DNA from: Liolophura sinensis | Lineage: Eukaryota > Mollusca > Polyplacophora > Chitonida > Chitonidae | DNA: 64,000 nt | Direction of reading: 5' to 3' | Assembly: GCF_032854445.1 (NCBI RefSeq) | Contig: NC_088302.1 | Coordinates: forward strand, 51,552,046 to 51,616,045 | Shown here: piece after piece, positions 10,811-22,609 of the stretch | How positions within the stretch are numbered: position 1 is the first letter of the stretch | Layout of the letters: the number at the start of each line of letters is the position of its first letter | Position numbers and translations under genes: made by a program | Notes under the pieces: generated by a model | Told to the model about the DNA's origin: nothing | The model's database searches: none | The model's input: only the letters and a program-made list of their open reading frames with translations

Positions 10811-13800
10811 TCAAATTAACAAGTTGGTCTGTGGTCCCATCGAATCAAAGTGCGGCCATTGTCTTATAATACTGTACAGTATATCCCCTGGACAAAGAGT
10901 TCCCTGCCTTGTGTCTCGATGACCAAACAGCCGGAAGGTGGCGCTGATATGCCCCATATGGACGCCGCACTTCAGCAGGTTTTGGAGTGCTGTCAGGGCT
11001 GCCGGTTTGGGACGACGATACATAAAGTTCCCCAGAAGAGCCACGCCGAAGGCCACCGTGTTGTAGGAATGGGTGTGAGCGCCCACCCGTGCCCAACCTC
11101 TCCCCTCGAACACAGACCCGTCTTCCCCAATCAGGAAGCTGTACCCGACGTCTCCCCAGCCTGAGAAGGTAATATTGGAGAAGCTGTCACCACTCTGGTA
11201 GTACCAGCAAACGGTCTAATATGGCAAAGACATATTCACTAAACACAGCAAGAATTTGTTACAGAATTGCCGATATATGATGATAATACAATACGCATGA
11301 TTCAAGAAAGATAACTATAACATCAACGCTTTGCATCTGAGAGAGTTATGATTAAATTATGTCAAAAAGTGAAGTGATAGTTCATTGCACGCTATGGATA
11401 ACTTTGGATTCAGGATCAACTTTCGCAAATCATTATATTAAACCAAGTTTTCTCATGACGACGTTAAAACTTAAGCGCAATAACGCATTTCCTAAGAAAG
11501 TCGGTTATGATTAATTAAGATATACGAATATTCGCGAATGTTGACTATGGGAAAGCTTGAAAAGATATTCATTTTGGTCAAAATTCATATCCAAACTTTT
11601 CTGTCTCAAATAACTCAAGAATAACTCAAGCTGAATACTTCATTGGTAAGTTTCTGTAATCGCCATCGTTTTAATATCGTTTTGAAGTCGTGTGTTTATA
11701 TTCTAAGGGGGCTTCGGTGGCCTCGGTGGTTAGCGCGCCAGCGCGGCGCAATAACCCAGAAGCCTCTCACCAGTGCGGTCGCTGTGAGTTCAAGTCCATC
11801 TAATGTTGACATCCTCTGCGGTCGTACGTGGGAAGGTCTTCCGGCAGCCTGCAGATGGTTGTGGGTTACCCTGTCTCTGCCCGGTTTCCTCCCACCACAA
11901 TGCTGGCCTCCGTGGTATAAGTGAAACAATACGACGCATAACACCAATCAAATAAATAAATAAATTTATATGATATGTATAGAGCTTATGTTTTAGGAGA
12001 TACTCGGAAAAAAGTTACCACAAAAGCCGTGTACATGACGTAAGGATAAATAAATTGGTTAATTGGTGTTTAAAACCAATATTTCACTCAGGCGACGGCG
12101 GAGGAGACCGGAGTGCCTGGAGTAAACTGATGAGCTCTCCTACATTTGATTTATTTATTTGATTGGTATTTTACCAATTTTTTGGGGAAGTGAAAAGAAC
12201 ATTTCACTTATACGACGGCGGTCAGCATTATGGTGGAAGGAAAATAGACAAATCGGGGAAAACCCACGACCACCCGCAGGCTGCTGACAGATCTTCTCAC
12301 TTACCCCTACATTTGAGGCTGAATGTTTAGGCCATTTTGGTGAGTAGGAGGTGATCTTCAGCGACCTTCATGCATGACCACTGTCCACCAAAGTACCAAA
12401 TATAATGTAGGGGACGTGAGAGAGCAGGATGAAGACTCTGCCTAGATTAATGAGGACTTGTGTATCGATCTAACCTCGCTCGTCCATATGGAAGTTCTGG
12501 ATGGTCTTAACTTCCTGGGCGCACTGGTCCATGGTGTTGCAATGACTCATGTCAGTATGGTGGACAAATACCATCCCCAGGGTGGTGCTGGTCAGATTAG
12601 CCGGGGCGACAGGTGCCCGGGCATTCCATTGGTCGCGCGACACCATTTGTAGCTGCGCACATCCGTTGTCATCAACTGTAAACACGGGGAAAGTTTTCAG
12701 ACCGTGGTCTTAACTTTTTCCACTGGAGGGAAAGTTCAACAACATAGCGACATTAAGAAAGTTAGATCCGCAAAAACCAACCGCGATGAAAACGAATACT
12801 AAAAAGATTCTGAAAATGAGGATAATGGATTTTATACCATGTACTCGACCTAGTGGCAGTAGACCTTACAGGTGCAAATTAAGAACTATAGAAACACATT
12901 TCAGATGTTAAAATAGTATTCGTTGGCAACTCCGCCACTCTAGACCAAGCATCAGAAATATTCCATGGGCTAAACGTGTGAAAACACAGTTACACCACTT
13001 TAGCAAGTTTTCACCATATCACTTATATCTAAGTGCTACATGTCAGACCCCTAGCTAGGATTTGGTGAAGGCATGGGGAAGGGCGCGCAGGCCCCTGTCC
13101 GCCGGAAAACTCGCAGTGCCGGAAATGCTTACGTCGCGTCAAAGGGTAGTTTTACATCTAACATCAGGATAAATTAAGTGGCCTAAAATATTGTGTTTTA
13201 TTAAGCTTTGTAATTCTCATAGTCAAACGGGATCCTTAATCGCAAGGTTTGCTGCTGTACCCGATTCGATAGATATGACATCTGACCATAATTCCGGGGT
13301 CACCACGGCAGGGAATTTTCTCATTCCACCGCAGGCATTTTAGTGCTTTATCTCATGGGGTTTGGTGGCGAGGTGGACGACATCGCTTGTAGAACTGTGC
13401 GAATGGGGCTGCTGTAAGACAAGTGGGGAAGTTGTCAGTGACTTGCCAGTGATCGGTGGTTTACCCCGGCTTCTTCCCTGGGTTACCTCCACCCACCTAA
13501 CAATACTGACCCACCGTCACATGAGAAAATAATCATGAGTGTGGCGTAAAACAACAATCAGTCAGTCAGTCAGTCAAATATCTTACAGGATAAATAAAAT
13601 GTTAATTGAAACTCATTTTTGAAGCCCACCATTTCAGTAGTTGGTGTGACAACAAAATCTTTCATATATTATCACTCCAGCCTTCCAAGATTTATTTTCA
13701 CAAACTTCTGTGTTCAACTTTCTTCAGTTGAAAGGAAACAGGATCAATTTTTTTAAAATTAAATCGGGTTCGCCATCCCTCCAAAGTAGGGACAATTTTC

Positions 13801-14787
13801 CTAACAGAAAGCAAACATCTTATTAGGGGTCATGCACTGTGGCTGTACTGAAAAGAATTTCCTACATCAAAATCGTGTAAGGTTTAACGGTAATCTGAGA
13901 CTCACTAGTAAGCTGCACTAAAAGTCAGCGCACTGGCATATCTGACAAACTTTAACCAGAAAACACCTGTTATCGGAGTCAGTTAAAAGGCTAAAATATT
14001 GCCTTTGGAGGTTAACTGAAATTTTATATGGGGAAAATCATCCTGCCTTCAAAACACTGTTCTAGGATGGACTGACGCTTCCTAGATAGCCGAGCTAAAC
14101 TCGGCATGCTACTGTGACAACTCAATGCATCGCCATTCTAGGCGCTACACGCGTAATTTACGAATTAGTAAGCAATGGCTTGGCAAGGTCACAAAATTTG
14201 AGCCTTTGTGCAGACATTTGCGCAGCCAGCCGACTCCGGAACTTCGGAAACCATGCCTCAGGCACTCAAGGTGTCTTAACTAACGGGTTTCCAATTTGGA
14301 AGTACCTCTCGGAAATTGGAGGCGAAAAATAACTGCACGTAGGTACTAGATCGTATGCCTATGGAATTATAGTGCACAGCGTTGTTTTATTCGACAGAAA
14401 ATTAAAAATACGGAAAAAATACTTTACAAAAGATATTTTTAGGCATGGCGCTAGGTAATGCGGTTTCACAGAGGGATGGTGGACGTTCCGAGAGGCATGG
14501 CGATAAAACGCTAGCTAGGGCTCTGCATGTATATATAGCAGATAACATTAATGCTTGTTGTATATTATACACATGCACTAATATCCGGATATTGCCGGTA
14601 ACTGAAAATATGGAGCCTGTAACGTGGACAAAGCTGATGTACCATACAATATATAGGCTAAAATTGCAGAGATTACAGCTAATCTTCGAAACATCTTAAA
14701 ATGTATAATGTAGTTAATGGTGATTTACTTACTCAAAAAAGCCACGGATGTTTGAACCAGGTACACCGCCAATAGAATACTACGCAT
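10811..14787 (-). CDS. Peptidoglycan recognition protein, secreted catalytic amidase (3 exons)
   Basis: Exons 14733-14787, 12475-12675 and 10811-11160 join in phase (donors GA|GTAAGT and GAG|GTTAGA; acceptors TTTACAG| and TTCTCAG|) into 201 residues. Exon 1 is a signal peptide (MRSILLAVYLVQTSVAFL). The rest is one Amidase_2/PGRP domain: VSRDQWNARAP, MVFVHHTDMSHC, GWGDVGYSFLIGEDGSVFEG, RGWARVGAHTHSYN and LFGHRDTRQGTLCPGD. The zinc ligands of the T7-lysozyme-like site are all present (H57, Y92, H166, C175). C175 is the residue that non-catalytic PGRPs replace, so this should be an N-acetylmuramoyl-L-alanine amidase cutting bacterial peptidoglycan. C64-C70 fits the conserved disulfide. Short, secreted, single-domain form. 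Introns contain SINE copies. Confidence 0.93.
11700..11971 (+). repeat. SINE family A, essentially full length
   Basis: Best plus-strand copy of the family. The tRNA-like head GGTGGCCTCGGTGGTTAGCG has an A-box-like GGTTAGCGCGCC, and GAGTTCAAGTCC fits a B box. The TACGTGGGAAGGTCTTCCGG body, the CCGGTTTCCTCCCACC module, the ACGACGCATAACACCAATCA end and an (AAAT)n tail follow. It lies in PGRP intron 2. TTTATAT near both ends may be the target duplication. Confidence 0.85.
12055..12305 (-). repeat. Two adjoining reverse-oriented SINE family A fragments
   Basis: 12055-12120 holds a short diverged copy (TTGGTGTTTAAAACCAATAT, GGCGACGGCGG). 12137-12305 holds a longer copy with TATTTGATTGGTATTTTACC, CACTTATACGACGGCGG and ACCACCCGCAGGCTGCTGAC. 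Both lie in PGRP intron 2. Confidence 0.65.
13345..13580 (+). repeat. Variant SINE with (CAGT)n tail
   Basis: Ends in CATGAGTGTGGCGTAAAACA, ACAATCAGTCAGTCAGTCAG. CCCTGGGTTACCTCCACCCA corresponds to the family A body. The 5' half (GGTTTGGTGGCGAGGTGGAC) differs and may be another head. In PGRP intron 1. Confidence 0.55.
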
Positions 14788-14789
14788 CT

Positions 14790-16300
14790 TGTTAGGTTTA
14801 TGTTAACCCGTATAAGTCGTGGGAAAGGCACAGTTGTGTTTAACTTGCCCGTGAACACCGTGAGTAAAGGGACGAGTCAGGTTCCTGTATGACCCAAGCA
14901 TTATTCGCTTTTGTACACAAGAAGGGATTACACACGGCGAGCAGCTTTCGTATGTTCACTCACATATCTATTGTCTCACTCAAACAAGCGTGTTACAATA
15001 CTCGTCATTGACTGGCCAAAATATTAAATCATGTGTAAAAAACGTTTTTATTAACTGACAGAGATAACAAACGTGGAGCCGACAATGGATCACGTGTACT
15101 TTTAGAAGACAAAACCAAGAAAGGTAATCAATCCTTCTTGTGTAGTTAGAAAAACATGTTGACAAGGCAAGATTCAGTTAAGATTTCATGTGGGTAATGT
15201 CGAAAGTTTAGCGCCCTATACAAACTTTGATATATACATGTACGTACTTCTTAATGTATATGGACGAATCAAACCTCACACCTCAAACATAACGCGGTAC
15301 CTCGTATTCAGATTCCCGATATACACTGACAAGGCACTGACAAGGCTGGTCCTGGGGATGTATCAGTAGAGGTTGCCACTAGTACGTTTCTAAATATACT
15401 GTCAGTCTTAGAACATCATTATATGTCTAAACCTGATCAGTCAGCGTTTGCTTATCCTTTCTTACTTGATTGGAGGTTTTTGTCGTGTTCCAGAAGTCAT
15501 CACTTAAATGATGAGTGCCCTCAATAAATCATACACCGACCTTCGCCTGGACGTAAAGCCGTATTCAGCCGAAGCAGCAAGGGCTTTATTAGAACACTTT
15601 GACCTCATTGGTTAAGGGCCTGGAAGGAGGAGCGAATCAGCAAACGTTTTACCAGGTGAATGAGGCCCGTGATTCTGAGCAAAATATGGTTATTCAGCAT
15701 ATGTGCCGTATTTAACAAACGATACATACATGTATCTATGAAGGTGAAGATAAAGCACATATTATGTTATATGAATTAGTGCTAATTGTGCTTACAATCA
15801 AGCAGTTTTACTACCACAGATGTGACCAGGAAGTAACAAGACCGGGAAGTAACCTGACCAATCTTAACGTATTTCACTCCGTTAATTGTGGATCAGAATA
15901 TGAATATTAGGCCAGCTGTAATCGTTGGCGTGATTTTGTCACACATGCCTACATGTTTACTTTTACATGTATACATGTTTTGCATTAAATTATCATTATT
16001 TGATAGAGATGTAACGCCGTGCATAAGAAAATTTAACTTTTATGACAACGGCCAGGTTCGTGTGAAAGATCACGGACAAAACACCGCCCTTGTAAACCTC
16101 CTAACTTAAAGTCAAAATAGGGCGAGCCATAATCGAGCACACAACCTGGATGGCGACGCTTTAGCTCACTGAGCCAGCGAGCCATGATCGAGCACACAGC
16201 TTCTATGGTCAAAGGTCTCGTCGTCAGTGTGGATGGCGACGCTTTAGCTCACTGAGCCAGCCAGCCCCTGTTTTGTAAAAAATGATTCAACTGTAGTTTC
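14790..16300. other. Intergenic between PGRP and PI-PLC
   Basis: The PGRP promoter should lie just right of 14790. No further gene is seen. The SINE-like block at 16020-16266 is listed separately. Confidence 0.4.
16020..16266 (-). repeat. SINE-like copy with duplicated tRNA-like head
   Basis: The 3' SINE text (AACGCCGTGCATAAGAAAAT, ACTTTTATGACAACGGCCAG) is followed by two tandem copies of GGATGGCGACGCTTTAGCTC + ACTGAGCCAG (16150-16182 and 16232-16264). Read on the minus strand, TGGCTCAGTGAGCT is a good tRNA A box. Each head copy is preceded by ATCGAGCACACA. Confidence 0.6.
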
Positions 16301-16306
16301 TCAAAG

Positions 16307-16312
16307 TTTATT
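16307..16312 (-). promoter_or_regulatory. Polyadenylation signal AATAAA (minus strand)
   Basis: TTTATT on the plus strand, about 330 bases beyond the PI-PLC stop codon. A reasonable 3' end for that gene. Confidence 0.4.
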
Positions 16313-16643
16313 GAAGTCGCTCGCACAGCCTGTGTTCTTTGTATTACATGTAATAATATACATAATCCCTGATAAAATATTGTCAGGTTAGGGATAAATC
16401 TTACAAAATGGGACAAAAGTTAATATTACATCTTTGAACAGTCCACATGCATGCGTACTTGACAGATCCTGTCTGTTTCATTTACCATAAAAAGAGCATA
16501 TTCACATCGGCCCAAACCTTGTTAGTGAATGTGGCTTTTGTTATACAAAAAAACTGCATACCTAAAGAGATCACGAAATCATCCGTAGCCTCGTTTCAGA
16601 CGATGAAAATGTCTTGCCATACATAACTTTGCACTGCGTGGTA

Positions 16644-17528
16644 CTAATTAAAGTTTATTTGAATTATTTTTTCGATCAGTAGACCCCCTGGAAAATCCAT
16701 GCCTATGATGCCTACCCTTTTTAATGACTGTCCCTCCTGCGCCAAATAATCCAACAGTCTGTGATTCACCCGCCATGCCACTGCATAGGGGAATGCCATG
16801 GTACCAACCCCACAGGTAAAGGTAATGAACATTTTGGATTTATCTCCCCTGTGTGTCTCCTCCAGGTGTCGCTGTATATGGTTCCATTTCTCGTCCAGTT
16901 CCCAATAAAAGAGGGCCCACACTTCCCAGTGATCTTCTACATTTATCTCCGAATACTGAAGTCCAATGATCGGGCCAACGAAGTCTTGAACGATCACTAT
17001 TTTACCACGACATTCTCCTAAGGTTGGAATTCTGTTCGCTAACCAGAAATTGTGCCAGCGGAACATGCGCAAATATTTTGATACAGTTTCGAACATAGTT
17101 TCATTGTTTCCTTCTGCCAAGTATTCGCCTTTTACCCGCATAATCACCGCTTCTGTGGGGTAACTCGTCAGAAATTCGATCACGTCCTGAATTACATGAT
17201 CAAAGAAGGTGTACTGGTACACCGATCCGTGGTATATGGGAAGAGTGTTGAAGTAGTGTCTACAGCGAATGTCCAGAAACCGAATTCCTGCTCTCAACTG
17301 TCCAATCAGTGACCAGGATTGAGTTTGGACCAGATCGCCGCCATAGAAACTGACCGTGTCATGCGTGCCTGGCATGGAAACTTCCGCCAGTAAAAGACTG
17401 TCATTCAGCGAAGCCATCCACTCCGGGTTTTCAACAGTGGGCTCATTTCCGTCATCGTAATAATCCGACTCTTCAAATGCACGCAGACCTTTTGCGCTAG
17501 AAATTGCCAGAACCAACCATACAAGCAT
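16644..17528 (-). CDS. Secreted bacterial-type phosphatidylinositol-specific phospholipase C
   Basis: An uninterrupted 294-codon frame starts at ATG 17528. Residues 1-17 (MLVWLVLAISSAKGLRA) are a signal peptide, followed by an acidic stretch. From WMASLNDSLLLAEVSMPGTH the protein follows the PI-PLC X barrel of the Bacillus/Listeria type (1-phosphatidylinositol phosphodiesterase). The catalytic histidines are H56 in MPGTHDT and H100 in IYHGSVYQY. D57, R88 (FLDIRCR) and D278 (IGMDFPG) fit the other active-site positions. Further family text is PTEAVIMRVKGEY and ECRGKIVIVQDF. Size equals the bacterial enzymes, with no PH, EF-hand, Y or C2 domain as in intracellular animal PLCs. Expected to cleave PI or GPI anchors outside the cell. 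No intron is visible, unlike the neighbouring host genes. Confidence 0.9.
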   Translation of the reverse strand: MLVWLVLAISSAKGLRAFEESDYYDDGNEPTVENPEWMASLNDSLLLAEVSMPGTHDTVSFYGGDLVQTQSWSLIGQLRAGIRFLDIRCRHYFNTLPIYHGSVYQYTFFDHVIQDVIEFLTSYPTEAVIMRVKGEYLAEGNNETMFETVSKYLRMFRWHNFWLANRIPTLGECRGKIVIVQDFVGPIIGLQYSEINVEDHWEVWALFYWELDEKWNHIQRHLEETHRGDKSKMFITFTCGVGTMAFPYAVAWRVNHRLLDYLAQEGQSLKRVGIIGMDFPGGLLIEKIIQINFN

Positions 17529-17529
17529 C

Positions 17530-20500
17530 TTGCCTTGGTTAGTTTCCGTTTACTTCAGTGGTTTGCAAATTTTGGCTTTTTTATCTTCGCATCCGAAATC
17601 TATGAGAAATCTATGTACACGTTGTGAGGGCCCATATGAGCATGAGCTATGGTCAGTCCCAATGGCTGGGCCGGTCTTTTTGTGCGTATCGGGTGGCTCT
17701 AGACCCACGATCAAGTTACATGTAGGATACCTATATTACACGTGAAAGAACCGCGACACTGGATGCACAGTTAAGGCAAGTCAAAGGCCGCTCTGAAAAT
17801 TTCTAAGGGCACATCACAAATTAAAGCTAAACTCTAATAGTTTGAATGAGTTTGCAGTTTATTTCTTTCTTTGTCTTTCAGCAGATGTTCGACGGTAATA
17901 TGATAACTATCCAGGCATGAGCCTCAAGATCGCCATGCTGTGTAGGAAATAAATCAAACGGTTATAACAGATTTGTTTCAAGACATATCTAGCTCAATTG
18001 GATTCTGATCACTGTTATATTCTGAGTACACGTTGTATAACCTTTTACTACAAATTACACGGCGTATGACCGAGTCTTCATTTGTTAGCGCTAGCCTATA
18101 TTAAGGCCACTTGTACAGCATTCCATGAATCCTACTGTAATGAAAGATGACCCACTGACGTTAATCCCGATCCCATGGGACAAATTAAGGAGCTGTCAAC
18201 ACTCAGCGTTGTCAGTGTAATACAAGACTTGCCTTATTCAGTTGTCATATCATAAACCCAACATAAGCACATCGTCGACAGAGAAATATCTCAGATATCG
18301 TTGAGAATAAAGTTGCTCTGCACATTATTTCGGTCATACAATAGACAAAGTCTGGTTTTATGGGAGTGTGTGTGCAACATGGTCGTCCCAATAACGTCAT
18401 TTTGTATACTGCTGTCTCGCTATAGACGCTGATACGGAAACCAAACATTACTCTATGCGTCGAAACAGACATTCGCATACAAGCCGTCAACCAAGATAGA
18501 CGTTCCAGGTTTATAATCAATGACACCTCCATTAACGCTCACGCCTACGAAGCAGACTCTTTGATCACTTGCATAGACACCAAGACACCAGACATGACAC
18601 CCACATCGCCTCTCCCTCATACGACACGAATACTTTCGTCACTTCGCAAAACTGATCTGGGTCCAGGCTCACAAAGCTGTCCTAGGCTCAGACTTTGTCT
18701 TAAATTGAGCTGTTATTCCTGAACGTTGATTTGAATAAAATAATTTTTATCATGAAAGTCTAAGCATAAACATTCTTACGGCTAGCCACAATATTAGAGC
18801 AGGTAACTATTTTGAAGTTAACACCACAAGTCTGACTTACGTCTACGACAGCTTCGTGTCCCTGGGACCATACATACACACATCAGTTCTCCCGTATACG
18901 AAACGTTTCCATCACTATGCAACTCTTAAGCATATGATTACATCGGTTGGTATGATCATTTTTCTAGCCTGCATTGCAGTATTTCACAAAATAATACCAA
19001 GTTGACTGTAACAGGTACGCTTGCATGGTTAGAAACAGTTTAATGGCTTCTTCTCAACACGAATATCATGCACATGCGCAGTTCAAAATTCCATATACTC
19101 AACACAGAGCCGATTACGAAGTAAAATACTGGATCGAGCAGTTCTACATTATTTCAAGATTTCAATCACGTATTTTGCCACATCAGCCACTAGCAACGAT
19201 GTCTTTTAAGTAATACAGCCTAATCGCGCATTTATATACATTCTCTGGAGTTTTTCAACTGAGGCACATTGAATCCACCAAAGCTAAGCTACGTACACAT
19301 AACCTGCTTGATAGAAGGTTTAGAAACTCTATAATAGTGGACATAGATCTATTATTGGACGTATCAATACACAGGGTCAAAGGGAAATGGATCTACCCTA
19401 TACGGACAGTTGTACAGAGCCACAATAGTAGTATATGGCCACCGCTACATTTCTTTGAAAATAATCTTACATCAGCTGACAATAACATTTCTACGCAGAC
19501 TTGAACATTGTAGATAGTTGTTATAAAGTTTAACACTTAAAAATGACGAATGAACCATTCCTGATGTAGGCCTATCAGTGAGTCAGAAAAAAACCTATAG
19601 GATTATCTAAATTATTGACACGGTACAGAAACATAACGAAAAAGCTTATATATGTGACCATGTATGTCCAAACCAACAACAACAAGGGCACATAACGTAA
19701 GCTCTCCCATCTCCTCCATCAGCCAATTACAGGCTTAGCTGTGTTTGTCTTCAAGGAACACTTGCTCACAAAAATATACTGCTGAAAGATAGATGGCGCT
19801 GTAAGAGATTGTCTTGTACATTGTACACCGTTACAAACTTTGAGCTGAATTTTGTCTAACTTAACAACCACGAATTAAACCCTGTATGTCATACTCAATG
19901 GTATATTCGTGTATATACCGATACGTCCGGGTCTTACATAGTCACCAGACATCCATAGTGTATAAAAGTTGTGCCACTCGAATCAGACTTACAGGTTTAC
20001 AATTCAAGCGCTACGCAGCAATCATCCGTCAAATGAGCAAGCGCTAAAATAGTTGACATTATTTACACATTCACAAAAGTTAACATGGAGATGATCAGTG
20101 ACAAGTCATATTGCCACTACGGCGTTTAAATATTATCGAATCCTCATCATGCTCAAATTTCCAGAAACACATGTATTGTCCAAACAAAAACAACGGTGAG
20201 ATCATGAATTAGGGTTTAAGCCATCAAACCTATTCTTGTACATAAATCGCAATTGTGACAAACTGAAACCCCTTTACGGTATATTACTGTTGCGAACAAT
20301 ATACATGTATATTAAATCTCTAATGTCTGATTTTTTTTTATAAATGACGTATAATGTTCTTTAGGCCAATCTAGTTCACATGTAAGCTCGCACGCAAACT
20401 CACGCAAAAAAATAAGAAAATAACAAAAAAGTAAGTTTAAACTGAATACCACAAGTACAGCTGATCACGTGACTGTATACACAAATCAAATTACATATCA

Positions 20501-20780
20501 CAGTATAAACATGCCGACAAAGCTTTGGAGCGGCATTTAAATGGGATTGAGAGAAATGATGGAGTACCACGGTCTTTAAACGAGAAAACAAGGATGCATT
20601 CAAACATTTCATCTCCCTATCAATGTGATTAATATACGACGAGTTTTACATTTTTTACTTTTGTCTAAAGGGAACACAACGAAAAGCGAAGTCTAGTAAG
20701 AGAAGTGCCCAGGTGTAAAACAGATGATATAATAAATGTGCATTTTTATAAACAATGTTTACAGTTCCTGAACCCATCTT
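17530..20780. other. Intergenic, no gene seen
   Basis: Non-coding in appearance apart from a MITE-like element at 18659-18868. Short ORFs show no domain, signal peptide or splice context. Confidence 0.45.
18659..18868. mobile_element. MITE-like inverted-repeat element (type 1)
   Basis: The left end GGGTCCAGGCTCACAAAGCT + GTCCTAGGCTCAGACTT is matched by the complement of the right end, which reads GGTCCCAGGGACACGAAGCT + GTCGTAGACGTAAGTCAGACTT. About 210 bp with no ORF. The CACAAAG core is shared with the element at 50131-50342. Confidence 0.6.
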
Positions 20781-20789
20781 GAGTATAAT

Positions 20790-20814
20790 GTGTGTGTGTG
20801 TGTGTGTGTGTGTT
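20790..20814. repeat. (GT)n microsatellite
   Basis: Twelve GT dinucleotides in a row. Produces artefact frames full of Cys/Val. Confidence 0.95.
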
Positions 20815-20883
20815 ATTTCTCGATGATGATAAAAACACCCCAAATAAAACAACACTCACGGCTACAACTTTATCTTACCATTA

Positions 20884-21063
20884 ACCCAAGAAGAGGCGGA
20901 ATGTACGTCTATCAAACACCAAATAATGGCAATGGAATGTTTGAAACTGCAAGAGCTGGTGGCAGACAAGGCCAAGTTAACCGTATTGGGTCTTATGTTG
21001 ACCTTAACAGGATGGAGTTTCGACAACACACATATAATGGACGGGTGGGAGCTCTACAGACAG
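20884..21063 (+). CDS. Possible internal exon of an unknown gene
   Basis: Between a pyrimidine-rich CTTACCATTAACCCAAG| and CAGACAG|GTATAT the frame stays open for about 58 residues. It reads like real protein: IKHQIMAMECLKLQELVADK followed by AKLTVLGLMLTLTGWSF and HIMDGWELYRQ. I recognise no family and see no partner exon nearby. The acceptor position is uncertain and chance is not excluded. Confidence 0.25.
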
Positions 21064-21750
21064 GTATATACACCATATAGTTTTACATTGCCAAATCAAG
21101 GGAACACGCATGAATTGATCTAAAAGTGCGATACATACACAGAAGGAACAGAAGAAATTTAAATTTTGTTCGTATTCATATTCATACTAGGGATGAGTTT
21201 AAAAACAAGTGCAGCAGCTAACGAGGATGGTTAAGAAACCCTTTGTTCCTACTTTAATACAGTCGGGGACAAATATTACAGGTAGCGTTACAAGATGAAT
21301 GACACTGACGTCCCCCGATGAAAAATGAAGATTCAAAACCCACTACACCCAAAATTTACTAAAATACACGATTAAGTTCGAAATTTAGGTGGAAATCTAA
21401 ATACAACCAAACCTGGATGGGTTTAGACACGGATTGTTTGAAAACCTTTATAACTTGAAAAAGTTTAAACCATAGCCCAATAGTGTTTATAGCAAAGTGT
21501 TGAAAACCTTCGAATTCAGGGAGCTGGGAAACTTTGGTAAGCCTGTTTACTGGTCTAGCATTACATCCCTCCACACAAATCCACTGAATTAAGAATTGAG
21601 CCCTACATTTCATCTTTGGCCATAGAAATTCAAAGGTACAATACATATTTCTCATGTCATACACTACAAGTATGTAGATATAAAAACCAATGTAAGTCAC
21701 ATACATCAATTACAGTAGTTGGATACATTGTTTGATTAAAGGAAATATGT

Positions 21751-21754
<4 letters not shown>

Positions 21755-21791
<37 letters not shown>
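21755..21791. repeat. (TA)n microsatellite
   Basis: Uninterrupted AT dinucleotide run of about 37 bases. Confidence 0.95.
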
Positions 21792-21795
<4 letters not shown>

Positions 21796-21979
21796 GTGCT
21801 ATTCTCAGATGATATCAGGCATAGGCAATTCGATAGTCTGAAATAAACACAACTATATGGGCATATAAATAACAATACTAGCAAAAACAACAAGTCAGGA
21901 ATTCAAAATGTACCACAATCACAATCACACTCACACAACAATAACTTAAATCCAAGTGACACAAAACAGTGGTATCTCT

Positions 21980-22605
21980 ACGGACAGTAGTATAACACTG
22001 TATACCATTTACCACCTTATTCATGGAGATGGTATAACCACCATATATGCAGGTGGTAAAGTAACACTGTATACCATTTACCACATTATTCAGGGAAATG
22101 GTATAAGCACCATACATGCAGGTGGTAAAGTAACACTGTATACCATTTACCACATTATCCAGGGAGATGGTATAACCACTATACATGTGGGTGGTAAAGT
22201 AACACTGTATATCATTTACCACATTATTCAGGGAGATGGTATAACCACCATACATGCAGGTGGTAAAGTAACACTATACCATTTACCACATTATTCAGGG
22301 AGATGGTATAACCACCATACATGCAGGTGGTAAAGTAACACTGTATACCATTTACCACATTATTCAGGGAGATGGTATAAGCACCATACATGCAGGTGGT
22401 AAAGTAACACTGTATACCATTTACCACATTATTCAGGGAGATGGTATAACCACCATACATGCAGGTGGTAAAGTAACACAGAATACCATTTACCACATTA
22501 TTCAGGGAGATGGTATAACCATTATACATGCAGGTGATAAAGCAACACTATACCATTTACCACATTATTCAGGGAGATGGTATAGCCACTATACATGCTG
22601 GTGGT
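21980..22605. repeat. 69-bp minisatellite, about 9 copies
   Basis: GTAACACTGTATACCATTTA recurs at 69-bp spacing (for example 22061 and 22130). Each unit also has CAGGGAGATGGTATAACCAC and CATACATGCAGGTGGTAAA. ATGGTATAACCACCAT is close to palindromic. Because 69 is a multiple of three, open frames run through several copies on both strands. One unit near 22270 is a few bases short. Confidence 0.95.
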
Positions 22606-22609
22606 ACAG

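Noticed and set aside
11700-11780. tRNA gene
   Set aside because: A and B boxes are present, but they belong to a SINE head. No cloverleaf or anticodon arm could be folded.
20926-21123. Complete small protein from ATG 20926
   Set aside because: The frame is open upstream to an acceptor-like site and runs into a GTATAT donor, so if real it is an internal exon and not a small gene.
21878-22529. Repeat-protein-like ORFs on both strands
   Set aside because: Explained by a 69-bp unit without stops. Present on both strands, with no start or splice context.
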